64,000 bases of DNA, from positions 49,250-113,249 of the forward strand of contig NZ_JBGCCT010000040.1 of NCBI RefSeq assembly GCF_041260665.1, given 5' to 3'. Numbering within the stretch: the stretch's first letter is position 1; each line of letters begins with the position of its first letter. The notes beneath the pieces are model-generated. The model saw only the letters and a program-made list of their open reading frames with translations, did no database searches and was not told where the DNA came from. This document shows positions 34,492 to 43,352 of the stretch, in pieces. Source of the stretch: Catenulispora sp. GP43 (GTDB lineage Bacteria > Actinomycetota > Actinomycetes > Streptomycetales > Catenulisporaceae). Made by a program: the position numbers and the translations under genes.

Positions 34492-35412
34492 TCAGCCGAC
34501 GATGAGCGGCGAGAGCGTGCGGTGGGCGATCCGCAGTCCCTGCTTGACCTTCTCCTCGGTGCCGCCCCACACCGGGTCCTCGTGCTCGACGCTCAGCACG
34601 CCGGTGAACCCGCCCTCGTACAGCGCGTCCACCACGCCGCTCCAGTCCACCTGGCCCAGGCCCGGCACGCGGTAGCGCCACCAGCCCTCGTCCCAGGGGT
34701 GCTCCCGGCTCAGGGTCTTGCCGAAGAAGCCGTAGCGGTCGCGCGCCAGCGGGTCCAGCTGGGTGTCCTTGGCCTGCGCGTGCGGGATCCGGTCGACGTA
34801 CGGCTTGAGCGCCGTCACCGGGTCGATCCCGATCCACAGCAGGTGCGAGGGGTCGTAGTTCAGGTACAGCCCGAGGGAGAACATCCACTCCCACAGCTCG
34901 GGGGAGTAGGCGATGTTGCCGGGGTAGCCGTCGGGGTGCCAGCCCTCCATGACGCAGTTCTCGATGATGATCTTCACGCCGCGCTCGCCGGCGTAGTCGA
35001 CCAGGCGCGGGAAGGTCTGCTCGGCCAGCGCGACGTTCTCCTTCACGCTCAGGCCCGGGTGCCGGCCGATGAACGTGCCGACGGTCTCCACGCCGAGCAG
35101 CGCCGCGGCGTCCACGGCGTGCAGCACGTGCGCGGCGATCTCCTCGCGGCGCTCCTCGTCGGGGTGCAGGTTGTTCTCGTAGTACGCCAGCGAGGACAGC
35201 GTCAGGCCGTGCTTGGCGAACAGCTCGGTGACCTCCTCGGCCTGCGCGCCGCCGAAGTGCGCGACGTCGATGTGGCTGGCCTCGAACTCCCGGCCCCCGA
35301 CCTTCGGCCAGACCGCGACCTCCAGGGCGGCGTAATCGTTTTCGGCGGCCCAGGCGGCGATGTCCGCGAGCGGCACCTGCGGCAGACAAGCGGTGAGAAA
35401 GCCGAGCAACAT
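34492..35412 (-). CDS. Sugar phosphate isomerase/epimerase-like TIM-barrel protein
   Basis: 306 residues, a second xylose-isomerase-like barrel distinct from its neighbour. Key blocks: MLLGFLTACLPQVPL, GLTLSSLAYYENNLHPD (about 69-85), IIIENCVMEGWHPD (Glu and His ligands, about 146-159), NYDPSHLLWIGIDP (about 181-194), HAQAKDTQLD and VLSVEHEDPVWGG. All metal ligands look present, so it should be active. ATG 35412 lies one base after the stop of the oxidoreductase upstream and has GAGGT 8 nt before it. A 93-nt gap containing a TTAAGCGG direct repeat separates it from the next isomerase. Confidence 0.88.
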   Translation of the reverse strand: MLLGFLTACLPQVPLADIAAWAAENDYAALEVAVWPKVGGREFEASHIDVAHFGGAQAEEVTELFAKHGLTLSSLAYYENNLHPDEERREEIAAHVLHAVDAAALLGVETVGTFIGRHPGLSVKENVALAEQTFPRLVDYAGERGVKIIIENCVMEGWHPDGYPGNIAYSPELWEWMFSLGLYLNYDPSHLLWIGIDPVTALKPYVDRIPHAQAKDTQLDPLARDRYGFFGKTLSREHPWDEGWWRYRVPGLGQVDWSGVVDALYEGGFTGVLSVEHEDPVWGGTEEKVKQGLRIAHRTLSPLIVG

Positions 35413-35413
35413 G

Positions 35414-36574
35414 TCAGGACACCTCGATCCAGGAGCGGTGCGCGGCCGAGTGCAGGACCGCGTCGGTGATGTGGGCGGTGCGGGCGGCGTCGGCGAAGGT
35501 CGGGTACGGCGGCGCTTTGCGGGCGCCCGCATCCGGGTCCCGGATCGCGGCGTACACGTCGGCGGTGAACGCCGCGAAGCAGTCACGGTATCCCCACGGG
35601 TGGCCGGCGGGCACCGCGTTGATCCGGTTCGCCTGCTCGCTCAGCGCGTCGCGGCGCAGGACCTCGGTGCGGTCCCGGCCGCCGAGCAGCAGGTTCTCCG
35701 GGTCCTCGCCGTCGTAGGACAGGCTGCGCTCGGCGCCGTCGATCTCGAACCAGAGCCGGTTCTTGCGCCCCGGCGAGACCTGCGAGACGACCAGCGCGCC
35801 GGTGGCGCCGAGGTCGGTGCGGAACAGGACCTGGACCGCGTCCTCGGTGGTGACGGCGACCTGGGTGGTTTGCGCAGTTTCCGTCGTTTCCGCCGAGCTT
35901 TCGGTCTGGCTTCCGGTAAAAGTCTCCCGACCGGCAGCGGAACGCTGCGGCAGCACGGTCTGCGTGGCGGCGGTCAGCTCGCTGATCCGGTGCCCGCTGA
36001 TCCACTCGACCAGGTCGCACCAGTGCGAGCCGATGTCGGCGAACGCCCGGGACGCCCCGCCGACCGCCGGGTCCACGCGCCAGTTGTTGTCGTCCGGGCG
36101 CGCCAGCCAGTCCTGCAGGTAGTGGCCGTGGATGAGGCGGACGGCGCCGATCTGTCCGCGTCGCACCCGCTCGCGGGCCTCGACCGTCATCGGGTGGTAG
36201 CGATAGACCAGCGGGACCGCGTTCACCAGGCCGCTGTTGGCGGCCAGCACCACCAGGTCTTCGGAGTCGGCGCCGGTCAGCGACAGCGGCTTCTCGCAGA
36301 CCACGTGCTTTCCGGCCGACAGCGCCGCCCGGACCAGCGGGCCGTGCAGGGCGTTCGGGGTGCACACGTGCAGCACGTCGATCTCGTCGCTGACCGCCAG
36401 TTCCTCGGCGGAGTCGAAGGCGCGGCCCGCTCCCACTCTGGGGGCCGCCGCCTTCGACCGCTCCGGCGTCGAGGCGGCGACGCCGGCGACCGAGCCCCCG
36501 GCGCGGCGGATCGCGTCGGCGTGGACCGCCGCCACCATTCCCGCTCCGGCTATGCCCGCTCGCACTGTCGTCAT
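35414..36574 (-). CDS. Gfo/Idh/MocA-family oxidoreductase, first gene of sugar operon
   Basis: 386 residues. Rossmann motif AGIAGAGMVAAVHADAI near the N-terminus, LHVCTPNALH, the catalytic CEKPLSL (about 91-97), VYRYHPMTVEAR and DIGSHWCDLVEWISG (about 165-179). A Thr/Glu/Gln-rich insertion (about 203-222) interrupts the C-terminal domain and is probably a surface loop. ATG 36574 has GGGAGG 4 nt upstream and is the start used; the frame is open to 36661 but crosses the promoter region. It heads the operon and is divergent from the ROK regulator. Confidence 0.9.
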   Translation of the reverse strand: MTTVRAGIAGAGMVAAVHADAIRRAGGSVAGVAASTPERSKAAAPRVGAGRAFDSAEELAVSDEIDVLHVCTPNALHGPLVRAALSAGKHVVCEKPLSLTGADSEDLVVLAANSGLVNAVPLVYRYHPMTVEARERVRRGQIGAVRLIHGHYLQDWLARPDDNNWRVDPAVGGASRAFADIGSHWCDLVEWISGHRISELTAATQTVLPQRSAAGRETFTGSQTESSAETTETAQTTQVAVTTEDAVQVLFRTDLGATGALVVSQVSPGRKNRLWFEIDGAERSLSYDGEDPENLLLGGRDRTEVLRRDALSEQANRINAVPAGHPWGYRDCFAAFTADVYAAIRDPDAGARKAPPYPTFADAARTAHITDAVLHSAAHRSWIEVS

Positions 36575-36646
36575 CTGCCCTCCCGAGCACCGTTCCCGCC
36601 ACAAGAGCCGACCCTCACCGGCTCCGAGATCGACGATATGGCTGCT

Positions 36647-36693
36647 CTTTACGACTAGCAAGAGTCATCATTAGGCTTAGTTCTGTCATAAAG
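36647..36693. promoter_or_regulatory. Inverted repeat in the ROK/sugar-operon promoter region
   Basis: CTTTACGAC at 36647-36655 is inverted as GTCATAAAG at 36685-36693, 38 bp apart centre to centre, in an AT-rich island (36640-36695). It is a candidate operator for the adjacent ROK regulator and holds the divergent promoters. Confidence 0.45.
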
Positions 36694-36725
36694 AAGCAGG
36701 CGGGGAAGCGGTCGGGAGGGGTCTG

Positions 36726-37904
36726 ATGAACAGCGCGGCCAAGCGGCGCATGGCGTCGCTCAGCGAGCTCGCCGGACTGGTCGCGGACGGTGCGGCGACC
36801 ACCCGCTCGGCCATCGTCGGCGCCACCGGACTGTCCCGGGCCGCCATAGCGCAGCGCGTCGACCTGCTCATCGAGCGCGGGCTGCTGGTCGAGACCGAGC
36901 CCGCGGCCACCGAGCGCGGCCGGCCGCCGCTGGCGCTGGACCTGTCCGACGCCCGGATCGTCGTCGCGGGCTGCGACCTGGGCGCCACCCACAGCCGGAT
37001 CGCGGTCGCCACGCTGTCCGGCCGGGTGCTGGCCGAGCGGGCCCGGGCCATCGACATCAACGCCGGCCCCGAGGCCGTGCTGGCCGGCGTGCGCGCCGAC
37101 CTGGAGGAACTGCTCGCCGCCGCCGGCCGCCCCGCGGACCACCTGCGGGCCGTCGGCATCGGCGTCCCGGGCCCGGTGGAGTTCGCCAGCGGCACCGTGG
37201 TCCGCCCGCCGATCATGGCCGGCTGGGACGGCTGCCGGGTGCCGGCCTTCTTCGAGGGCCGCTACGCCGCGCCGGTGCTGGTCGACAACGACGTCAACGC
37301 GATGGCCCTGGGCGAGTACACGCACCGCCAGGCCAGCCGCCACCTGCTGTACGTGAAGGTCGGCACCGGCATCGGCTGCGGCATCGTCTCCGACGGCGTC
37401 CTGCACCGCGGCGCCTCCGGCGCGGCCGGCGACATCGGCCACATCCAGCTGCCCGCGCACGAGGACGTGCTCTGCCACTGCGGCAACACCGGCTGCGTGG
37501 AGGCGGTGGCCTCCGGCGCGGCGATGGCGGCGGCGCTGCGCGCGCAGGGTGCCGACGCCTCCCGCGCCGCCGACGTGGTCCGCCTGGTCTCCGAGGGGCA
37601 CGCCGGGGCCCGGCGCCAGGTCCGGCTGGCCGGGCAGCGCATCGGCGAGGTGCTGGCCTCGCTGGTGTCGTTCCACAACCCGGACACGATCGTCATCGGC
37701 GGCGTCCTGGCGCAGCTGCACGAGGACCTGCTCGCCGACGTGCGCGCGGTCATCTACCGCCGCGCGCTGCCGCTGGCCACGCGCAGCCTGGCGATCGAGA
37801 CCTCGGTGCTGGGGGAGCGCGCCGGGATGCTCGGCGCGGTGCGGCTGGCAGCGCGGCACCTGCTGTCGGCCGAGGGGATGGCGGAAATCATCGGGGACGT
37901 GTGA
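36726..37904 (+). CDS. ROK-family transcriptional regulator
   Basis: 392 residues. An N-terminal winged helix (about 8-60: LAGLVADGAATTRSAIVGATGLSRAAIAQRV) is fused to a ROK sugar-kinase-like domain: ATP motif AGCDLGATHSRIAVA (about 80-94), GIGVPGPV, VDNDVNAMALGEY, and the zinc motif GHIQLPAHEDVLCHCGNTGCVEAVASG (about 239-265; His plus three Cys). ROK repressors usually sense a sugar or sugar phosphate and control neighbouring sugar genes; the divergent four-gene operon is the obvious target. GGGAGGGG precedes ATG 36726. Confidence 0.93.
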   Translation: MNSAAKRRMASLSELAGLVADGAATTRSAIVGATGLSRAAIAQRVDLLIERGLLVETEPAATERGRPPLALDLSDARIVVAGCDLGATHSRIAVATLSGRVLAERARAIDINAGPEAVLAGVRADLEELLAAAGRPADHLRAVGIGVPGPVEFASGTVVRPPIMAGWDGCRVPAFFEGRYAAPVLVDNDVNAMALGEYTHRQASRHLLYVKVGTGIGCGIVSDGVLHRGASGAAGDIGHIQLPAHEDVLCHCGNTGCVEAVASGAAMAAALRAQGADASRAADVVRLVSEGHAGARRQVRLAGQRIGEVLASLVSFHNPDTIVIGGVLAQLHEDLLADVRAVIYRRALPLATRSLAIETSVLGERAGMLGAVRLAARHLLSAEGMAEIIGDV

Positions 37905-37928
37905 CCGACCCTCGGGCATACTTCCGTC

Positions 37929-38774
37929 ATGATCTATGGCGGGGTGCCGGAGTCGGCGAGGCAGGCGTTGGACCATGTGGCGGCACGCTCCTCCGGGCCG
38001 CGGGTGGACGAGGCGTTGCGCGTCACGCTGAACTTCCATCCCGATCGCGGCGAGCCGCCGATCCTCACGGCGCTCGCCGAGGCCGGCGTCTACCGCTCGC
38101 AGTTCGTCACCGGTACCAGCAACGGCGGCCTGACCGCACACCCCGGCGGCGACCGCTGGCGCTGGGAGAGCCGCATCTTCGGCGGCGCGTACGACGACGC
38201 CGCGGCCGAGGAGCGCCCGGTCTACGGCGCGCTGAACTTCCGCCGCAAGCCGGTCGGAGCCGCGCCGCGTTTCGGGTCGGCGTACTTCGTGCTCGGCGCG
38301 CAGGCCGTGGACCGTGCGACGTTCTGCTACCCGGACAGCTATCTGGACCCCGAGCACTTCGGCGTCGCGACGGCCATGGACCTGATCGGCGTGGCGCTGG
38401 CCGACACCGGCGGCGACCCCCTCGACGGCTACATCGAGGCCCAGGTCCACGGCCCGGTCCGGCTCGACGCCGACCTCGAGGCGCTGGTGCTCGACCCCTG
38501 CTATCAGGGCACGGAGGTCGAGGAACTGGCGGGCAAGCTGCCCTGCCCCGTGCAGTGGCATCCCGGATTCCGCCTCACGGTCGAGGAGATGGCCCGCCAT
38601 CCGGACTACCGCGGGCCGGAGTTCGTCGAGCTGGCGCGCGAGATCGCCCCCGGCGGGCTGCTGACGCCCCGGGTGATCGGCGAGGCCGTCGCGACCGGGG
38701 AGTACGACCCGCAGTCGCTCAAGCGGGTGTGGCACTACGTGGCGCTGTTCGGGGCGCCGCTTTCAGCAAGCTAG
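37929..38774 (+). CDS. DUF3626-domain protein
   Basis: 281 residues covering the whole DUF3626 domain: VTLNFHPDR (about 32-40), YRSQFVTGTSNGGLTAHPGGDRWRWESRIFGGAYD (about 54-88), RPVYGALNFRRKP, PRFGSAYFVL and EAQVHGPVRL. The function of the domain is not established. It is cytoplasmic with no signal peptide. ATG 37929 is preceded by CATACT at 6 nt, another possible leaderless start, so it has its own promoter although it follows the ROK gene by 24 nt. It ends at a pair of hairpins shared with the convergent LacI gene. Confidence 0.85.
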   Translation: MIYGGVPESARQALDHVAARSSGPRVDEALRVTLNFHPDRGEPPILTALAEAGVYRSQFVTGTSNGGLTAHPGGDRWRWESRIFGGAYDDAAAEERPVYGALNFRRKPVGAAPRFGSAYFVLGAQAVDRATFCYPDSYLDPEHFGVATAMDLIGVALADTGGDPLDGYIEAQVHGPVRLDADLEALVLDPCYQGTEVEELAGKLPCPVQWHPGFRLTVEEMARHPDYRGPEFVELAREIAPGGLLTPRVIGEAVATGEYDPQSLKRVWHYVALFGAPLSAS

Positions 38775-38790
38775 GTTTCAGAAGACTGGA

Positions 38791-38829
38791 GCGGCCCGGC
38801 CGGATCCCTCACCGCTCCGGCCGGGCCGC
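38791..38829. terminator. Hairpin terminator after the DUF3626 gene
   Basis: Perfect 13-bp stem GCGGCCCGGCCGG / CCGGCCGGGCCGC with a 13-nt loop, 16 nt after the plus-strand stop. Confidence 0.75.
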
Positions 38830-38836
38830 GTCCGGC

Positions 38837-38870
38837 GCCGGGCCCCCGCTCCCATGCTGAGGGGCCCGGC
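38837..38870. terminator. Second hairpin, facing the LacI gene
   Basis: 10-bp stem GCCGGGCCCC / GGGGCCCGGC with a 14-nt loop, 14 nt beyond the minus-strand stop at 38885; likely terminator of the oligosaccharide operon. Confidence 0.65.
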
Positions 38871-38884
38871 TGCTCGGGGGCACC

Positions 38885-39922
38885 TCACGCCGAAGCCCGC
38901 ACCACCAGCGAGTTCGGCAGCACCACGGACTCCGGCGCGCGGTCGCCGGCGATCTGCTTCAGCAGCGAGGCGACCATGGCGCGCGCCATGTCCGACAGCG
39001 GCTGGTGGACCGTGGTCAGCGGCGGCTCGGTCAGCTCCGCGACGTCCAGGTCGTCGTAGCCGACCAGCGCCACGTCGTCCGGGACGCGCCGGCCGGAGGC
39101 GCGCAGCGCGCGCAGGGCGCCGGCGGCCATCAGGTCGCTGGCGGCGAACACGCCGTCCAGGTCCGGTTCGCGCCGCAGCAGCTCGGTCATCGCGGCCTCG
39201 CCGGAGGCCATGCTGAAGTCGCCGTGCGCGACGATGCCGGGGCCGTCCAGCGCCTGGCGGTAGCCCAGCAGCCGGTCCACGCCGGCGCACATGTCCGCGG
39301 GGCCGGCGATGGTGGCGATCTTCGTACGGCCCAGGGCCCGCAGGTGGCCGGTGGCCTGGCGGGCGCCGTCGACGCTGTCGGAGTCCACGTGCGGGATCGG
39401 CAGCGGGCTCATCGGCCGGCCCATCAGGACCACCGGCAGGGGCGAGTCCGAGAGCTGCTTCACCAGCGGGTCGTCGCCGTGCAGCGACATCAGCATCACA
39501 CCGTCGACGTGCCCGCCGAGCAGGTAGCGGGTCAGCCGGCGGCGGCCGGAGTCGGCCGGGACCATCATCAGCACCAGCTGCAGGTCGGTCTCGGCCAGGG
39601 CCTGGCCGATGGCCCGGGTGATGCCGGCCAGCATCGGGTCGCTGAACACCCGCGCCTCCGGCTCGCTGACCACCAGGGCCACCGAGCCGGTGCGGCGGGT
39701 CACCAGGGACCGCGCCGCCCGGTTCGGGGAGTAGCCGAGGTCGGCGATCGCCGCCTCGACGGCGGCGCGGACCTCCGGGGAGACCCGCGCGCCGCCGTTG
39801 ACCACCCGGGACACCGTCGCGCGGGAGACGCCGGCCGCGGCCGCGACCGTCTCCAGGGTGGGCGAGGCCACGCCCCCGGCCGGACCCTTGCCGCCGACGC
39901 TTCCAGCGTCCCCCGCACTCAC
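38885..39922 (-). CDS. LacI-family repressor (CebR-like), last gene of the operon
   Basis: 345 residues. After a 20-residue Gly/Ala-rich lead, the LacI headpiece reads [46 protein letters not shown] (about 23-68). The sugar-binding domain has [60 protein letters not shown] and [22 protein letters not shown]. Its neighbours are a beta-glucosidase and an ABC sugar importer, so cello- or other beta-oligosaccharide sensing is inferred. GTG 39922 overlaps the glucosidase stop (GTGA), so the repressor is made from the operon it should control. Likely sites are the two palindromes upstream of 44672. Confidence 0.9.
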   Translation of the reverse strand: MSAGDAGSVGGKGPAGGVASPTLETVAAAAGVSRATVSRVVNGGARVSPEVRAAVEAAIADLGYSPNRAARSLVTRRTGSVALVVSEPEARVFSDPMLAGITRAIGQALAETDLQLVLMMVPADSGRRRLTRYLLGGHVDGVMLMSLHGDDPLVKQLSDSPLPVVLMGRPMSPLPIPHVDSDSVDGARQATGHLRALGRTKIATIAGPADMCAGVDRLLGYRQALDGPGIVAHGDFSMASGEAAMTELLRREPDLDGVFAASDLMAAGALRALRASGRRVPDDVALVGYDDLDVAELTEPPLTTVHQPLSDMARAMVASLLKQIAGDRAPESVVLPNSLVVRASA

Positions 39923-41331
39923 AAACCGCTCCCGTTGCCCTCGACGATCCGGCGATACCAATGTCCACTGGCCTTCACGACGCGCTTCCCGGTCGCGAAG
40001 TCGACACGTACGATGCCGAACCGCTTGGAGTATCCGTAGCTCCACTCGAAATTATCCAGCAGCGACCACACGAAGTACCCGCGCATGTCCACGCCGGCCG
40101 CCAGCGCGTCGCGCACCGCCGCGATGTGGGCCTGCAGGTAGGCGATCCGGCGCGGGTCGTCCACCTCCCCGTCCGGCCCGACGGCGTCCTCGAACGCGGC
40201 GCCGTTCTCGGTCACCGCCATCGGGATCGGGCCGTACTCGGTGTTCACCCGCAGCAGCAGGTCGTACAGCCCGGAGGGGTCGACGACCCAGCCCATCGCG
40301 GTCCGCTCGCCGTCCTGCCGGGCGAACCGCACCGCGTCCTCGCTGCCCACCCACGGGGAGAACTCCGAGGCGCCGTGGCCGTCGTCGCCCGGTCCGGTCT
40401 CGACGCCGGGCGGCAGCGGCGCGGCGACCAGGGAGGGGTTGTAGAAGTTGATCCCCAGCTGGTCGATCGGCGCGCTGATCAGCTCCAGGTCCCCGGGTTC
40501 GACGAAGGACCAGTCGGTGACCGCGGCGGTGTCGCGGATCAGGTCCTCGGGATAGGCGCCGCGGAACAGCGGGTCCAGGAAGACCCGGTTCTGGATGGCG
40601 TCCACCCGCCGCTGCGCGTCGCGGTCCTCGGGCGAGTCGGTCAGGGCGCGGAACTCGGTGGCGTTCAGCGTGATCGAGACCTGCGCGTGCTCCGGCAGGC
40701 TCTCACGCAGCGCGCGCAGCGCCAGACCGTGCCCGAGCAGCAGGTGGTGCGCCGCCCGCAGCGCCACTTCGGGCTCGTGCCGGCCGGGGGCGTGCACCCC
40801 GGAGGCGTAGCCCAGGAAGGAGGAGCAGAACGGCTCGTTCAACGTCGTCCACTGCTTGACCCGGTCACCGAAGCGCTCGGCCACGATCGCCGCGTACTCG
40901 GCGAAGCGGTAGGAGGTGTCGCGGGCTCCCCACCCGCCAGCGTCCTCCAACTCCTGCGGAAGGTCCCAGTGGTACAGCGTCAGCACCGGCTCGATGCCGG
41001 CCCCGAGCAGCTCGTCGACCAGCGCGTCGTAGAACGCGAGCCCTTCGGCGTTGGCCGGGCCGCGCCCGCCGGGCTGCACCCGCGGCCAGGCCGTGGAGAA
41101 CCGGTAGGCGCCCAGGCCCAGCTTGCCGATCAGGGCGACGTCCTCGCGGAACCGGTGGTAGTGGTCGGCGGCCACGTCGCCGGTGTCCCCGGCCAGGACC
41201 CGGCCGGGGGTGTGGCTGAACGTGTCCCAGATCGACGGGCCCCGGCCGCCCTCGGCGGCACCGCCCTCGATCTGGTACGCCGCCGTGGCCGCGCCCCACA
41301 GGAAGCTCTCTGGAAACACCCCGTCGCTCAT
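39919..41331 (-). CDS. Family 1 beta-glucosidase (BglC-like)
   Basis: 470 residues, the full GH1 TIM barrel. The N-terminal signature [27 protein letters not shown] is at about 9-35, the acid/base Glu in TTLNEPF (about 161-167) and the nucleophile Glu in MAVTENG (about 350-356), followed by [21 protein letters not shown]. No signal peptide, so it works in the cytoplasm on imported beta-glucosides such as cellobiose. Its ATG overlaps the permease stop (ATGA) and its stop overlaps the LacI start. Same order as the Streptomyces cebEFG-bglC genes. Confidence 0.95.
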   Translation of the reverse strand: MSDGVFPESFLWGAATAAYQIEGGAAEGGRGPSIWDTFSHTPGRVLAGDTGDVAADHYHRFREDVALIGKLGLGAYRFSTAWPRVQPGGRGPANAEGLAFYDALVDELLGAGIEPVLTLYHWDLPQELEDAGGWGARDTSYRFAEYAAIVAERFGDRVKQWTTLNEPFCSSFLGYASGVHAPGRHEPEVALRAAHHLLLGHGLALRALRESLPEHAQVSITLNATEFRALTDSPEDRDAQRRVDAIQNRVFLDPLFRGAYPEDLIRDTAAVTDWSFVEPGDLELISAPIDQLGINFYNPSLVAAPLPPGVETGPGDDGHGASEFSPWVGSEDAVRFARQDGERTAMGWVVDPSGLYDLLLRVNTEYGPIPMAVTENGAAFEDAVGPDGEVDDPRRIAYLQAHIAAVRDALAAGVDMRGYFVWSLLDNFEWSYGYSKRFGIVRVDFATGKRVVKASGHWYRRIVEGNGSGL

Positions 41332-42224
41332 CCCTTGACAGCTCCTTGCATGATCCCGCCGACGATCTGCCGGCCGAGGAGGACGAACACCGCGAGCACC
41401 GGGAGTGTCCCGAGCAGGGTGCCGGCCATGATGATCGACTCGTCCGGCACGTAGCCCGAGCCGAGGTTGTCGATGGCCACCTGGACCGTGGGGTTGTCGC
41501 TGGTCAGCACCACGATCGGCCAGAAGAAGTCGTTCCAGCTGGCCATGAAGGTCAGCATCCCGAGCACCGCCATCGCGGGCCGGGCGATCGGCAGCACCAC
41601 CGAGATGAAGATGCGCAGGCTGGAGGCGCCGTCCACCCGGCCGGCCTCGACCAGCTCGTCCGGCAGCGCGTTGAGCAGGTACTGCCGCATGAAGAACACG
41701 CCGAACGCGCTGACCAGGGTCGGGAAGATCACCGCTTCCAGGTGGTCGCTCCAGCCCAGCTTGGTCATCAGCAGGAACAGCGGCACGATGCCCAGCTGGT
41801 AGGGCACCATCATGGTGCCGATGGTCAGGCCCAGCAGCACGTTGCGGAACCGGAAGCGCAGCTTGGCGAAGGCGAACCCGGCCAGCGTCGCGAACAGCAC
41901 GGTGCCGGCGGCCACGCAGCCGGAGACGATCAGCGAGTTCAGCAGCGCCTTGCCCATGTCCACGTTGTCCAGGGCGGCGCGGAAGTTCTTGAACAGGTTG
42001 CCGCCGGGCAACCAGTTCGGCGGGACCTTGTTGATCTCGGTGTTCGAGGTCGAGGCCGCCAGGATCGTCCAGTAGAACGGGAAGATCGAGATCAGCACCA
42101 CCACGGAGAGGATCACGTAGGTGAGCTTGGAGCCGTGCATCTGTTTGCCGGCCATGTTCACGCCGCTCCTGCGGCCGCGGCGCGGCGGCCGCCCTGGGGC
42201 GGTCGTCGGTATCACTGTCGCCAT
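41328..42224 (-). CDS. ABC sugar transporter permease, MalG/CebG-like
   Basis: 298 residues with six membrane helices. After a basic N-terminus, helix 1 is [22 protein letters not shown]; the EAA loop that contacts the ATPase is [28 protein letters not shown] (about 190-217). Carbohydrate-uptake type 1 family, inner-membrane subunit pairing with the permease at 42240. No ATPase gene is in the operon; actinobacterial importers of this type usually share the housekeeping MsiK ATPase encoded elsewhere. AGGAG precedes ATG 42224. Confidence 0.92.
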   Translation of the reverse strand: MATVIPTTAPGRPPRRGRRSGVNMAGKQMHGSKLTYVILSVVVLISIFPFYWTILAASTSNTEINKVPPNWLPGGNLFKNFRAALDNVDMGKALLNSLIVSGCVAAGTVLFATLAGFAFAKLRFRFRNVLLGLTIGTMMVPYQLGIVPLFLLMTKLGWSDHLEAVIFPTLVSAFGVFFMRQYLLNALPDELVEAGRVDGASSLRIFISVVLPIARPAMAVLGMLTFMASWNDFFWPIVVLTSDNPTVQVAIDNLGSGYVPDESIIMAGTLLGTLPVLAVFVLLGRQIVGGIMQGAVKG

Positions 42225-42239
42225 GTCAGCGCACGCTCC

Positions 42240-43214
42240 TTACTTCGCCGACCGCGTACGGCGGGCCAGCAGGGTGTTGATCAGGACGAACAGCACGATC
42301 ATCAGGAACATCGCCCAGGCGATCGCGGCGGCCCGTCCCAGGTGCTGGTCGGTGAACCCGCGTTCGTAGAAGTACATGGACAGGGTCTGGAACTGGCGGT
42401 TCACGCCGCCCATCTCCGGGTTGGAGCCGCCGCCGCTGAACAGCAGCGGCTCGCCGAACAGCTGGCTGGCGCCGATGGTGGAGACCACGATGGTGAACAC
42501 GATCGTCGGGCGCAGGCCCGGGATGGTGACGTGCCGGAACTGCTGCCAGCGGTTGGCGCCGTCCATGGCCGCGCTCTCGTACAGCTCCCCGGGGATGGCC
42601 TGCATCGCGGCCAGGTAGATCAGCGCGTTGTAGCCGGTCCAGCGCCAGGTGACGATCACCGAGATGGCGATCTGCGCCGACCAGGTGCCGTTCTGGAAGT
42701 CGATGTTGTGGATGCCGAAGAAGTGCAGCACCCAGTTGATGAAGCCGTAGTCGCGGCCGAACAGCTGCGCGAAGACCAGGGTCGCGGCGGCCACCGAGGT
42801 GGCGAACGGCGAGAGCACCGCCACCCGCCAGAAGGTGCGGCCGCGCAGCTTGTAGTTCAGCAGGTGCGCCAGGCCCAGGGCCATCAGCAGCTGCGGGACC
42901 GTGGAGAGCACGCCCATCTGGAACGTGTTGCGGAAGGCGTTCCAGAAGTTGTGGTCGGTGAGCAGGTCCGTGTAGTTCTTCAGGCCCACCCAGCTGGACT
43001 GGTCCGGGTTCTCCAGCTCGACCTTGTGCAGCGAGGTCCAGGCGGTCCAGATCAGCGGGTACAGGCCGAAGGCCGCGAACAGGACGAAGAACGGGGAGAC
43101 GAACGCGTACGGGGAGAACTTCAGGTCCCAACGGGCCCGCCTGCTGCGCCAGGAGCTGCCCCCCGGCGGGGGGAGAGCCTTCTCGAGCGGGGATTCTGTG
43201 GTCGCCACGGCCAT
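42240..43214 (-). CDS. ABC sugar transporter permease, MalF/CebF-like
   Basis: 324 residues with six or more membrane helices, the first at FVSPFFVLFAAFGLYPLIWTAW (about 38-59). The EAA motif is GELYESAAMDGANRWQQFRHVTIPGLRP (about 208-235). It forms the channel with the MalG-like subunit. ATG 43214 has GAGGA 7 nt upstream. It lies 138 nt after the binding-protein gene, with a strong hairpin in between, and 15 nt before the next permease. Confidence 0.92.
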   Translation of the reverse strand: MAVATTESPLEKALPPPGGSSWRSRRARWDLKFSPYAFVSPFFVLFAAFGLYPLIWTAWTSLHKVELENPDQSSWVGLKNYTDLLTDHNFWNAFRNTFQMGVLSTVPQLLMALGLAHLLNYKLRGRTFWRVAVLSPFATSVAAATLVFAQLFGRDYGFINWVLHFFGIHNIDFQNGTWSAQIAISVIVTWRWTGYNALIYLAAMQAIPGELYESAAMDGANRWQQFRHVTIPGLRPTIVFTIVVSTIGASQLFGEPLLFSGGGSNPEMGGVNRQFQTLSMYFYERGFTDQHLGRAAAIAWAMFLMIVLFVLINTLLARRTRSAK

Positions 43215-43302
43215 GCTTCGTCCTCAAATTTCGCGGTCACGTTCGCACCTGAAGATGGGCGGCCCGTCGGGGGCGGCCCTTGATCGGGAAGAATGGGGAA
43301 TC

Positions 43303-43339
43303 CGGCGGTCCGTCCTCACGCCCCGAGGACGGACCGCCG
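43303..43339. terminator. Intercistronic hairpin between binding protein and permeases
   Basis: Perfect 15-bp stem CGGCGGTCCGTCCTC / GAGGACGGACCGCCG with a 7-nt loop, located after the binding-protein stop and before the first permease. It probably reduces read-through or protects the upstream message, giving more binding protein than permease. Confidence 0.75.
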
Positions 43340-43352
43340 TCTCACCGACGGG

